Shown here: positions 37,108 through 45,247 of the stretch, piece after piece
Position numbering within the stretch: position 1 is the first letter of the stretch
How the letters are laid out: every line of letters begins with the position of its first letter
NCBI GenBank assembly: GCA_015075175.1
Contig: JABTUV010000001.1
Span: forward strand, 62,001 to 126,000
Direction: 5' to 3'
Length of the DNA stretch: 64,000 nucleotides
DNA from: a bacterium
GTDB taxonomy: Bacteria > Hinthialibacterota > Hinthialibacteria > H5-UNCL2
Program-made: the position numbers and the translations under genes
Notes under the pieces: generated by a model
What the model was told of the DNA's origin: nothing
Databases searched by the model: none
Seen by the model: only the letters and a program-made list of their open reading frames with translations

Positions 37108-37857
37108 TCAAAAGAACGGGATCACGTCCAGGATGCGATGAAAAATGGTCGGGTTGCCGGCGTTGTTGACCGGTCCCGTGCCCGAGTACGTGATCTGGGC
37201 ATCGGCCACGTCCGTGGACAGCACCGTGTTGTCGCGGGTCACGCTGTAGGACGAGACCTCGCCGGTGATGATGATGTCCTTCCTGTCCTTGCCGATGACG
37301 ATGCTGCGGCGACCCTCCAGCAGCAGGTTGCCGTTAGGCTCGACGCGCTTGACCTTGGCGGCGATGCGCGCGGTGACGCGATTGCTGCGCTCGGTCGAGC
37401 CTTCGCCCTCGTAACTGTTGTCGCTCTGGAACTTGAAGATGTCGAAGGGGATGGCCTTGCCCAGGATCTTGGCGCCATCTTCCAGCACGTCGCCGATGGT
37501 TCCCGAAATCGAGCTCTTCTTGGAAACGTCGGTGGAAGCGTCGTCGGAGGCGGAGGAGTTCTCGACGATGAGAATAGTGACCCCGTCGCCGACGCGGCGG
37601 GGCATGTAGTCTTTGAACTGATAGTAGACGGCGCTGTCGCGGGTCCAGAGGGAGCCGTCGCCGGCCGTGCCCGCGCCGGCCGCCACGAGCACCGCCAAGA
37701 GGATCAGCGTGAGGCGGCGGAAGGCGTAGACGGGATGGTGCGGCCCGGCCATCCGCATCTTGTCGAAGCGGAAGCCCGAGGGCGAGGGGCGACGTTCGTC
37801 GCGGCGGCGATGATTGCGACGGCGCCAATGACGCAGCCACTTGATGAGAGCATTCAT
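37108..37857 (-). CDS. flgH: Flagellar L-ring protein FlgH, no lipobox
   Basis: 249 aa. Conserved blocks VGDGVTILIVENSSASDDASTD, GTIGDVLEDGAK and the beta-rich C-terminus with NGNLLLEGRRSIVIGKD identify FlgH. A long basic N-terminus (about 45 residues, HWRRRNHRRRDERR) precedes the hydrophobic segment LTLILLAVLVAAGAG. There is no cysteine at the cleavage site, indeed none in the protein, so the usual lipid anchor is absent. A later ATG (MRMAGPHH) could be the true start. Begins one base after flgA (TGACATG). Confidence 0.92.
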   Translation of the reverse strand: MNALIKWLRHWRRRNHRRRDERRPSPSGFRFDKMRMAGPHHPVYAFRRLTLILLAVLVAAGAGTAGDGSLWTRDSAVYYQFKDYMPRRVGDGVTILIVENSSASDDASTDVSKKSSISGTIGDVLEDGAKILGKAIPFDIFKFQSDNSYEGEGSTERSNRVTARIAAKVKRVEPNGNLLLEGRRSIVIGKDRKDIIITGEVSSYSVTRDNTVLSTDVADAQITYSGTGPVNNAGNPTIFHRILDVIPFF

Positions 37858-37858
37858 G

Positions 37859-38836
37859 TCACTTGACCTCCGCGATGACGAGACTCTTGCTGACGACCTG
37901 GCCCCACAGGTCGCGGCCGTTGGCGGAGACGGGGATGCGCTCGCCGGCGCGTCCGTTCTTCTCCGCTTCGCCGCGCGTTTTGATGGTGACCGGACCCGAG
38001 CGCACCCACACCTCGACGGTGTCGCCGCGCTGGATCAGCATGGGGTTTTCCAGGTCGTCCTGTTTGAGAGGGGAGCCGGCGGTGAGGATGCGGCGGGTCC
38101 TTTTGCCCGCCGCCTGCTCGGCGGACGCCAGCAGGCGCGCCTCGTCGGCGGCGGCAAGCAGCAGGACGGGCCGCAGCTCGAGGTCGCCGGGGGCGATGGT
38201 CTCGCCCGCCGCCAGGGTACGCGTTACTACCATGGCTGGCAGCGTGCGCGCGATGGTGAATTGCACCGTGCGAAAGCCCTTTTCCACTCCGTCCGCCAGG
38301 GCCGAAACCTTCAGTACGGTCGGTCCGTAATAGTCCGCCGACAGGCGTCGCACCGAGAGCTGATAGTCGCCGGGCGGCAGGTAGAGGTCCTGGGGCGAGC
38401 GGCCGGGAGTGAGGGCAACCTCGTTTTCGTTCCAGCCGGTGTCGGCGAAGACGAAGGCCCGCGCCGCCTCCTTCAACTGCTGGGAGGTGAACACCGTACC
38501 CTCGCCCAGCACCCGGTGGAACGGCTCGGCGATGAACTCGAAGCCGTCGGTGCGGCCCAGGGTCTTGTAGACGTTCTGCTTGACGAAGACGGACTTGAGC
38601 AGTTGCACGCGGCCGGGATCGGGGGCGCGCCCCAGGTCCAACCGGTCGAGCCGGGCTTCCTCCTCGGGCGGCCATTCCTCAAGCAGGGCGACTTCGCCCA
38701 GTTCGATGCGTTCGCCCTCGGCCAGTTGATAGTCAAGCAGGATGATGCGCGGAGCGGCGGAGGCCAGGAGTGGAAGGATCAGTCCCAACTCAAGCGCCGC
38801 CGCTCGGAGTACAAGCTTTAGCTTGTCTGCGCGCAA
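37859..38836 (-). CDS. flgA: P-ring assembly chaperone FlgA
   Basis: About 325 aa. C-terminal half has the SAF-domain pattern (RTLAAGETIAPGDLELRPV; RILTAGSPLKQDDLENP; RRGDTVEVWVRSG-like) of FlgA. The N-terminus is uncertain: the frame runs into two AAGCTAAAGCTTGTACTCC repeats. From TTG 38836 the protein would begin with basic RADKLKLVLR then AAALELGLILPLLASAAP, a good signal peptide whose n-region is repeat-encoded. TTG 38788 would avoid the repeat but leave almost no n-region; TTG 38884 is a longer alternative. Confidence 0.85.
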   Translation of the reverse strand: MRADKLKLVLRAAALELGLILPLLASAAPRIILLDYQLAEGERIELGEVALLEEWPPEEEARLDRLDLGRAPDPGRVQLLKSVFVKQNVYKTLGRTDGFEFIAEPFHRVLGEGTVFTSQQLKEAARAFVFADTGWNENEVALTPGRSPQDLYLPPGDYQLSVRRLSADYYGPTVLKVSALADGVEKGFRTVQFTIARTLPAMVVTRTLAAGETIAPGDLELRPVLLLAAADEARLLASAEQAAGKRTRRILTAGSPLKQDDLENPMLIQRGDTVEVWVRSGPVTIKTRGEAEKNGRAGERIPVSANGRDLWGQVVSKSLVIAEVK

Positions 38837-38900
38837 ACTGAAGTTTGTACTCGGGAGTACAAGCTTTAGCTTGTCTGCATACAAACTGAAGTTTGTACTC
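38800..38900. repeat. CAAGCTTTAGCTTG / AAACTGAAGTTTG pair at the flgA start
   Basis: Two copies of GAGTACAAGCTTTAGCTTGT alternate with two of AAACTGAAGTTTGTACTCG. They overlap the 5' end of flgA in frame. Confidence 0.9.
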
Positions 38901-38942
38901 GAATCCTCGACTTCTTCTTGTGAGCTCTAATCATTACGTCCA

Positions 38943-39720
38943 CTACCTGCGGATGTTATTGGCCGTCTGCGGCATTTCGTCGCTGGTCTGCACGGCGCGG
39001 CTGTTCACCTCGTAGGCGCTGGGCGATGATCAGGTTGACCAGTTCCTCGACCACGGAGACGTTGGACATTTCGACGAGCCGTGCGCGATCGTGCCGGCGC
39101 CCTGCTCGCCGGGATTGACGTCAATGGGCGCTCGGAGGCGGAGTCTGCACGAACAGGTTGTCGCCGCGCGCCTCCAGCGGCCGGATTCTGGAACATGGTT
39201 GGCGTGATCTGTCCCATCCTGCTGGGCGGTCTGGCCCGCTTGCGTGACCGAGGACAGTTCCGTCGGAGCCCACGAAGATGCTGATGGCGTCCTGCGGGAT
39301 GGTGATGTTGGGTACCAGTTGCAGGCCGTCGGTGTTGACGATGTTGCCGGCCTGATCCAGCGAAAAGCCGCCGTCGCGCGTGAAGGACTCGGTGCCGTCG
39401 GGAAGTTGAATCTTGAAGAAGCCTTGGCCCAGGATGGCGAGATCGAGGGGATTCTCGGTCTGGCGCAGGTTGCCCTGAGAGAAGAGGCGGCGGGTGGCGG
39501 CCACGCGCGTGCCGTGGCCCACCTGCGTGCCGCTGGGGACTTCACCCCGCCGAGGCCGAGGTGCCCGCCGGCCGTATGGTTTGATACAGGAGATCACGAA
39601 AGTCCACGCGCGTCTTCTTGAAACCGGTCGTGTTCACGTTGGACAAATTGTTGGAGATGTTGTCCACGAGGGCTGGTTGCCGGCCATGCCGGAGGCGGCG
39701 GTGAAGAGTCCACGCATCAT
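38943..39720 (-). pseudogene. flgG: Flagellar distal rod protein FlgG, frameshifted
   Basis: Readable in pieces: MMRGLFTAASGMAGNQ; then VDNISNNLSNVNTTGFKKT; SGTQVGHGTRVAATRRLF; LDLAILGQGFFKIQLPDG; SVTQAGQTAQQDGQITPTMF; IDVNPGEQGAGTIAHG; VVEELVNLIIAQRAYEVNSR and SDEMPQTANNIRR before TAG. Indels are needed near 39680, 39585, 39540, 39250, 39200, 39140, 39080 and 39015. All FlgG hallmarks are kept, so the gene is probably intact in the cell. Rod subunit between FlgF and the hook. Confidence 0.88.
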
Positions 39721-39784
39721 GATACAGTCATCCTCCGAGAGATTCTCGCGTAGTGCGGCTGCTTCTGCCGCGCCTCCTATCCCT

Positions 39785-39856
39785 ATGGACTGCGGCTGCT
39801 TGCTGCCGCCGCGGCATCGCGTATTCACGCGGCAGCAAACGCCGCACTCCAGACCT
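39785..39856. repeat. Back-to-back GSLLP-type elements
   Basis: GGACTGCGGCTGCTTGCTGC on one side and CGCGGCAGCAAACGCCGCAC on the other face each other in the spacer between flgF and flgG. Confidence 0.85.
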
Positions 39857-39859
39857 GGA

Positions 39860-40650
39860 CTAGACGTTCCGCAGGACCAGGTCGATGGTGCGGGCGGCGG
39901 AATCGTCAAACGCCCGCGCGACCCGTGAGTTGGCCTCGAAATTGCGGAACGAATCAAAAGCACCACCATCTCGCTGATGGGATTGGCGTTGCTGCCTTCC
40001 AGGTACCTGCGCCACCTCCAGATGATCGGGTTGCTTGAAAGCGGCGACCGGATCGGCCGCCTCCAGCACAAACTTGCTGCCTGCAAGCGGCCTTAACAGG
40101 TTGCGATTGTGAAATCGACGATGTCAGGCTGTCCAGAATGGCGTTGGGATCGTCGCTGGGGTGATGTTGCCCTCGCGGTCGATGGAAAATCCGGTTCACT
40201 GATGCGGACGCGCCCGCGCGTGCCCATCACGTAGTCGCCCTCCATGGTCCGCAAGTAGCCGTCTTCATCCAGCATGAAGGCGCCGTTGCGCGTGTAGGCC
40301 GTGCCGCCGGTGGCATGGAGTTGCAGGGTGAAAAAACCGTCGCCCATGAGCGCCACGTCGGTCGGCTCCCCGGTGTGCTTCATCTGGCCGTTCTCGTAAA
40401 CGGTATAAATCCAGTCGAGGCCGGTGCCCGTGCCCACGCGGCCGATGTGGCCGGCGGCGCGCATGGGATCGTCGCCCGCCGCCGCGCCCGGAGAGACCGC
40501 CGAGAGGAGGATGTCGGGGAAGGAACGGAAAACCATCCGCTCCTTTTTGAATCCGCCCACTGACGCATTGGCCAGATTCTGGGCGATCACGTCCTGGTTG
40601 ATACCCTGGGCGATCATCCCGGAAGCCGCACTGTACAACCCGACGTACAT
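39860..40650 (-). pseudogene. flgF: Flagellar proximal rod protein FlgF, frameshifted near the 3' end
   Basis: ATG 40650 follows GGAGGATGCGGGGGA. Intact for about 150 codons: MYVGLYSAASGMIAQGINQ, NASVGGFKKERMVF, DVALMGDGFFTLQ, YTRNGAFMLDEDGYL. Indels near 40200, 40160, 40095, 40010 and 39955 interrupt EPDFSIDREGNITP, DPNAILDSL and FKQPDHL; the end SFRNFEANSRVARAFDD is normal. First gene of the flagellar operon, about 60 nt from a sigma-54 site. FlgF and FlgG are paralogues; the first-position gene is called FlgF by order. Confidence 0.85.
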
Positions 40651-40709
40651 TCCCCCGCATCCTCCTCCGGCGTCCGAACCGATAAGCAAGGTAACTCGGG
40701 ATAGATCAG

Positions 40710-40725
40710 TGCAACGCATGTGCCA
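40710..40725 (-). promoter_or_regulatory. Sigma-54 promoter of the flagellar operon
   Basis: On the minus strand TTGGCACATGCGTTGCACT: GG and GC exactly 10 nt apart, matching TGGCAC-N5-TTGCA in full. Predicted start is near 40699, giving a leader of about 50 nt before flgF. Controls flgF-G-A-H-I-J-N-K-L. Confidence 0.8.
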
Positions 40726-40896
40726 AGGCCCAATCAGGACTTCGGTGGTCACAATCAAGTCTTTATCATTCAATTAGTTACGCTAAGTTCCGGGCATTCT
40801 GGACGGCGCCCGTCGCGGGAAAACCAGAATGATGAGTCGGCAAACTTTGCCTATTGCGCTGCAGAGGGAGAGCAAGGCGGCAAATTTTGCCCAGCG

Positions 40897-41721
40897 TCAA
40901 TACGAGGTGATGGAGAACGCTTGGCGGGTCCTGTCTACGTCCGGCGAAAGCCCCTCAGCCGGGAGGCGGACGACCAGGGTCGAGCGTCCGTGGCGGCGGC
41001 GCTGCTCTTGGAACGACTGCGATGCGAGCGGGACGGCGGTAGCCCGATGAGCCACATCCACCACGGGGACGGAGATGGGCGTGGGAGCGCCGACGGTCAC
41101 AAAAGCGGGGCGCTGGGGGGAAGGTTCGGGCCGCGGAGCGGGCGCGTCCGCCGGACCGTTGACGACGACCATGATCTCTTCTTCCGGCGGCAGGCATGAC
41201 AGCATGGGGGCGTAGTGCGAAAGGATGCGGGCGATTACCTGCACCAATTGGTCGCAGCGCTGCGCGTCATAGGGCGTGCCACCATGCTGCTGGTAGAGCA
41301 CCTGGGTGAAGCGGGCGCTGTTGGCGACGCTGTTGTTGACGATGCGCTGCACTTGGATGTCGGTGCGCTGGTAGGAGACCTCCGAGGAGGCGGGCGCGGC
41401 CGGCGATTCGACGCTGGCCGGCCCCACCCAGCGCGCGGCGACGGGCGCGTGCGATGCCGCCGGGATCAGCGGAAAAGCCACTCGGAACTGAATGACCACG
41501 CCCTTTCCCGGTATGTACACGCCTTCGCAGGCCTCGCCCCATACCGCCCCCGAGCAGGAGACGTACTGGCCGGGCAGGGCTGATAGAAGCATCTGGTCGG
41601 CGCCCATGCAAACCATCTCCAGGTTGTCGGCGATTTGTGCAGGCGCGCCCGACTCGCCCCAGGCCAGGCCCACAGCAAGCACCAAAACAGCGGCGAAGGA
41701 ACGACGGCGAATACGCATCAT
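40897..41721 (-). CDS. Exported protein of unknown function, third gene of sigma-factor operon
   Basis: 274 aa. Signal peptide (SFAAVLVLAVGLAWGESGAPAQ). Four Cys in the mature N-terminal half (MVCMGADQ, VSCSGAVWGEACEG) plus two later (AQRCDQL, LSCLPPEE) could form disulphides. A proline-rich linker (PADAPAPRPEPSPQRP) precedes a basic C-terminus. No family recognised. Encoded 20 nt after the anti-sigma gene, so it may be the sensed envelope component or a partner of the anti-sigma factor. Confidence 0.7.
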   Translation of the reverse strand: MMRIRRRSFAAVLVLAVGLAWGESGAPAQIADNLEMVCMGADQMLLSALPGQYVSCSGAVWGEACEGVYIPGKGVVIQFRVAFPLIPAASHAPVAARWVGPASVESPAAPASSEVSYQRTDIQVQRIVNNSVANSARFTQVLYQQHGGTPYDAQRCDQLVQVIARILSHYAPMLSCLPPEEEIMVVVNGPADAPAPRPEPSPQRPAFVTVGAPTPISVPVVDVAHRATAVPLASQSFQEQRRRHGRSTLVVRLPAEGLSPDVDRTRQAFSITSY

Positions 41722-41740
41722 GGTGCGGCGACTCGCGCGA

Positions 41741-42427
41741 CTATCGAGCTTCCAGGCTGATGGGCGTGATCTGGCCTCCGTCCACGCTGGGGTAGGCGAC
41801 GGTGCGGTAGCGCGGGAAGACCAGTTCCTCGAAGCGCTTGTCGGTCTCGCGGCGCAACGCCGCCAGCGCCTTCAAGCTGCCGTCTTGGTAGGTATTGACC
41901 GCCGCCAGAATCTGCTCCAGCCGCGGGGCGACCTGGTGGTCGATGCGTTCATCCACCAGCCCGGCCAGCTGCTCCAGGCTGGGAACAGCCTGGCGGTTGG
42001 TGGTTTCGAGCTGGGCGAGTCGGGTTTGAAGTTCCTGGAGGGTGGTGGAGGCGGGAGCATTGAGGGCAAAGACGCGATGGCCGCCGATTTCGACCGCGAG
42101 GCCCTGCATCCAAACCAGCGCCAGGAGCACGAAGCCGGCGGCGGCGGCCAGCCCGCGCCGCCACAGCGAAAGGGAGACGCGCGGTCGGGGCAGCGGTTGC
42201 ACGACCGCGGGATACGGCTGCACTTGGGCCAGAATGTCGTCGGCGGTCAGGGGAGCCTCGACCGGCTTCCAGGCGTCCAGGCCGCGCCGCAGCGCGCGTA
42301 CCTCATCCTGGAAGCGCCGGCTTTCCGGGTGCGCGGCCAAGTGGGCCGCCAACTCCGCCTCCTGCTCGGGCGCCAGTCCCTCGTACTGCGAAATCGCGAT
42401 CCATTCGCGGTACTTCTCAATGTCCAT
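41741..42427 (-). CDS. Anti-sigma factor, membrane-bound, without zinc cysteines
   Basis: 228 aa from ATG 42427, overlapping the sigma gene by 11 nt. The N-terminal helix bundle has LAAHLAAHPESRRFQDEVRAL where zinc anti-sigma domains have HxxxCxxC; both cysteines are replaced (His and Ser). One membrane segment (AAAAGFVLLALVWMQGLAV, about residues 95-115) is followed by a periplasmic coiled coil (TTLQELQTRLAQLETTNR). The layout and coupling support an anti-sigma role. Confidence 0.75.
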   Translation of the reverse strand: MDIEKYREWIAISQYEGLAPEQEAELAAHLAAHPESRRFQDEVRALRRGLDAWKPVEAPLTADDILAQVQPYPAVVQPLPRPRVSLSLWRRGLAAAAGFVLLALVWMQGLAVEIGGHRVFALNAPASTTLQELQTRLAQLETTNRQAVPSLEQLAGLVDERIDHQVAPRLEQILAAVNTYQDGSLKALAALRRETDKRFEELVFPRYRTVAYPSVDGGQITPISLEAR

Positions 42428-43049
42428 CGCTCCAGCTCCTCTCACTCACGCCGACGCGGCGAAGGTATCGTCTCATACGCTCCATGGCCTTGTAAAAGCG
42501 GCTCTTGAGCGTGCTCTCCGGGACATCCAGGATTTCGCTGATCTCCCGGAAGTTGAGATCCTGATAATGGCGCATCACCAGCACCAGGCGCTCGGCGTCG
42601 GGCAATTGCTCCACGCCTTCACGCAAGAGTCGGGCCAACTCGGCTTCCTCCAGGGCGGCGACGGGGCCGGGCACGTCGCTTTCAACCTGCAAGGGGGTGA
42701 CGTTGAGGTCGGGATCGGGATTCTCGTAGGCGTCCAGCGAGACCACGCGATTGCGTTCCCGGCCCACTTTGCGCATGGCGGTCTGGGCGACACGAAGGGC
42801 GATGCGGTAAATCCAGGACGAGAACTTGTCCTGAGCCAAATAGGTCGGCGCCGCCCGCGCCACCCGCACAAACACCTCCTGGCGGAGGTCCTGGGCCAGA
42901 TGCAAATCCCCGACCAACCGGTACAGGAAATTGAGTATCCGGCTCTGCCAGCGTTCCACCAGCACGCGAAAAGCCTGGCTGTCACCACCTGCATAGGCGG
43001 CCAGCAACTGGTCGTCGTCGGGTTCGGCGAGTTTGGCCATGCTCTGCAT
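42417..43049 (-). CDS. ECF sigma factor (sigma-70 family)
   Basis: 210 aa. Region 2: FRVLVERWQSRILNFLYRLVGD and DLRQEVFVRVARA, with KFSSWIYRIALRVAQ. Region 4: LPDAERLVLVMRHYQDLNFREISEILDVPESTLKSRFYKAMERMR. Typical RpoE-like length. Co-transcribed with its anti-sigma and an exported protein. A second ATG at 43040 is possible. Target promoters are not identifiable from one locus. Confidence 0.92.
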   Translation of the reverse strand: MQSMAKLAEPDDDQLLAAYAGGDSQAFRVLVERWQSRILNFLYRLVGDLHLAQDLRQEVFVRVARAAPTYLAQDKFSSWIYRIALRVAQTAMRKVGRERNRVVSLDAYENPDPDLNVTPLQVESDVPGPVAALEEAELARLLREGVEQLPDAERLVLVMRHYQDLNFREISEILDVPESTLKSRFYKAMERMRRYLRRVGVSERSWSDGH

Positions 43050-43182
43050 GCTACTCTAGCAACGGGAAAAATCCAACCTTCGGCGAAAAATTCCTAGCTA
43101 GGCGCCGAAGCCGGTGGAGCGGATGTGGAGACTGTGTCTCAAGAAACCCTGTCAGGACGGTGAACGCCACGCCACGGCGGGT

Positions 43183-43238
43183 TTGGAGTACAAACTTCAG
43201 TTTGCATTCAGACAAGCTAAAGCTTGTACTTCGAAGAG
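43183..43238. repeat. AAACTTCAGTTTG / CAAGCTAAAGCTTG pair
   Basis: GGAGTACAAACTTCAGTTTG and GACAAGCTAAAGCTTGTACT in the divergent spacer between the sigma gene and the STAS gene (43050-43348). No promoter could be assigned. Confidence 0.85.
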
Positions 43239-43348
43239 GGTAGGATTGGTCAACCCTGCCGCCGGCGAGGTTGTCTTCGGGTTTGCTTTACAGGCCTCTT
43301 CCGCCGGAGTATATTTCCATCGTACTCCGATTGAAAGGGGGGCGGATC

Positions 43349-43715
43349 ATGTCGCTGGTCGTCTCGCGCAGTGATCGGGGAAACGTGGCGGTATTCGAGG
43401 TAGCCGGCGAGTTCGGGCTTTCTGCGACAGCTTCCGCGAGCTGCAGTCCGGGTGCGCAGCGCGCTGGAGGAAGGGCGCGTGGACCTCGTCTTCGACCTGG
43501 GCAAACTGCAGTACGCCGACAGCACCGCCTTGGGCAATCTGGTCGGCATCCACATGGACGTGAAGAAGCACGGCGGGCGGCTGGTCCTCTGCAATCTTCT
43601 GCCCAACCTGCGCTCCGTCATCGAAAAGGCCAACCTTTCGCGCTATTTTCACATTCTGGAGGACTTGGGCGAGTCTCTGGACAACCTGGGCGTGAACGCC
43701 CTCCCCAAGCAGTGA
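43349..43715 (+). pseudogene. STAS-domain (anti-sigma antagonist-like) protein, frameshifted
   Basis: ATG 43349 after AAAGGGGGGCGG. N-terminus SLVVSRSDRGNVAVFEVAGEF then, after indels near 43418 and 43450, DSFRELQS and ALEEGRVDLVFDLGKLQYADSTALGNLVGIH, the STAS core with the phosphorylatable Ser in ADSTALGNL. C-terminus intact. About 122 aa in total, the usual size. A partner kinase is not seen. Confidence 0.8.
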
Positions 43716-43722
43716 GCCGGCG

Positions 43723-44237
43723 ATGAATCTGCCCTGTCCTGCCTGTGGAACGGCGTTGCGCGAGGTCGAGGAAAGCGGCGTCCACGTGGACCGCTGCGAC
43801 AGCTGCTCGGGCGTCTGGCTGGACGGCGCCGAACTCACCAAGCTGATCGAGGCGCGCAACCGCGTCTTTCCCCCCGACGTGGTCCAGCAGTTGAAAGAGA
43901 AGCTGGCGGTGGGCCGGCGGGTTATCAGCACGGCCCGCGCGACGCCGGGCCGCAGTGCCCGCGTTGCGACGCCCTCCTGCGTTCCTACAATTACGCCTAT
44001 TCCACCGGCGTGATCGTGGACCGCTGCCCCGCCTGCAAGGGCATCTGGACCGATTACAGCGAGATCGAGCAGATCGAAATCCTCATGTCGCAGGCCCCGA
44101 GTGGAAGCAACTGGTCGACAACACGCTGGACAACTGCCCGTCTTCGCCCCTTCCCGCTCGACAACCAGAGTCCGCTCGCTGGCGGCCTCGGAAGGCGGTA
44201 TGGGGGCCTCTTCTGGTTCCTCCGGCTGTTCAGTTGA
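43723..44237 (+). pseudogene. Double zinc-ribbon (zf-TFIIB-like) protein, frameshifted
   Basis: Begins MNLPCPACGTALREVEESGV and DRCDSCSGVWLDGAEL, a CxxC...CxxC ribbon followed by the conserved WLDGAEL. After a frame change near 43950 a second ribbon reads CPRCDALLRSYNY...GVIVDRCPACKGIWTDYSEIEQIE. A further change near 44095 leaves the C-terminus uncertain. Function unknown in general; it lies 7 nt after the STAS gene. Confidence 0.7.
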
Positions 44238-44239
44238 AG

Positions 44240-44390
44240 CCCCTTAACAAGGGGTTGGGGGATCGAGCGAGGCGCACCCTTCGAGTACAAAGGTGGCACC
44301 CGTGGGTATAAAGGTCTTATTCGTCCATAGGTCCTATTCTTCGTCCGCAGGTTTGCGCTTCACTTTCGTCCCGCATGGTTACGATGCTGG
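44240..44390. other. Gap between zinc-ribbon gene and nadC
   Basis: Holds CCCCTTAACAAGGGGTTGGG and a triplet-like stretch GGTCTTATTCGTCCATAGGTCCTATTCTTCGTCC. Both are intergenic repeats; no gene seen. Confidence 0.5.
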
Positions 44391-44394
44391 TCCC

Positions 44395-45242
44395 ATGAAT
44401 CCGGTCATTTCCACGCACGTGCTCCATCAGTTGCGGGCGTCCCTGGCGGAAGACGTGGGGCGGGCGACGTAACCTCGCGCGCGCTTTTCGCCCGGAACAA
44501 CTGCAAAGGCGCGCATCGTGGGCTAAGGAGGCCGGTGTGGTTTGCGGGCTGCCCGTGGTGGAGGCGCTGTTTGCTCGCCGACTCGTCGGTCGACTGCGAG
44601 CGCGTGGTAGAAGACGGGACGCGCGTCGCGGCCGGGGACGTGGTTTTCGCGTCGCGGGCGACGCCGCCACGCTCCTGTCGGTGGAACGCACGGCGCTCAA
44701 TTTCCTCAGGCGGCTGTCCGGCGTCGCCACGTTCACGCGCCGCATGGTCGATCTCTGCGCGGCACGCCGGTCCGCATCAAGGACACGCGCAAGACGACGC
44801 CGCTTTGGCGCGCGCTGGAAAGTACGCGGTGCGAATCGGCGGCGGGAGAACCATCGCATGGGCCTGGACGACGCCGTCATGGTCAAGGACACCCATCTGG
44901 ACGCGCTCGCCGACAGGTCCATCCTCAAGAAGGCCATGGCCGAATGGAAGCGGCAGGGGCTGCGCGTCTCACATGGAGGCGCGCAACCTCTCGGAAGTCG
45001 ACTTGGCGTTGGAGGTGGGCGCGGACACGGTGATGCTGGACAACCAGCCGCCGGAGATGCTCCGCGCGGCCATCGCCCGCTGCCGCGGTCGGGCCGAGAT
45101 CGAAATCACCGGCGGAGTCAACGAGACCAACCTCGCCGCGCTGGCCCGTCTCGGCCCCGACGCCGTCTCGCTGGGCGCCTTGACCCACTCGGCGCGGGCT
45201 GTGGACTTCTCGATGAAGACGGAAATCGCGCCGGCGTCTTAA
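44395..45242 (+). pseudogene. nadC: Nicotinate-nucleotide pyrophosphorylase (carboxylating), heavily frameshifted
   Basis: Makes NaMN from quinolinate and PRPP. Pieces in order: NPVISTHVLHQLRASLAEDVG; GDVTSRALF; EAGVVCGLPVVEALF; VDCERVVEDGTRVAAGDVVF; VAGDAATLLSVERTALNFLR; VRIKDTRKT; GLDDAVMVKDTHLDAL; EARNLSEVDLALEVGADTVMLDN and ITGGVNETNLAAL. At least seven indels in 850 bp, yet every conserved NadC motif survives, which argues for consensus error. nadA and nadB are not in the window. Confidence 0.85.
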
Positions 45243-45247
45243 TCGTA

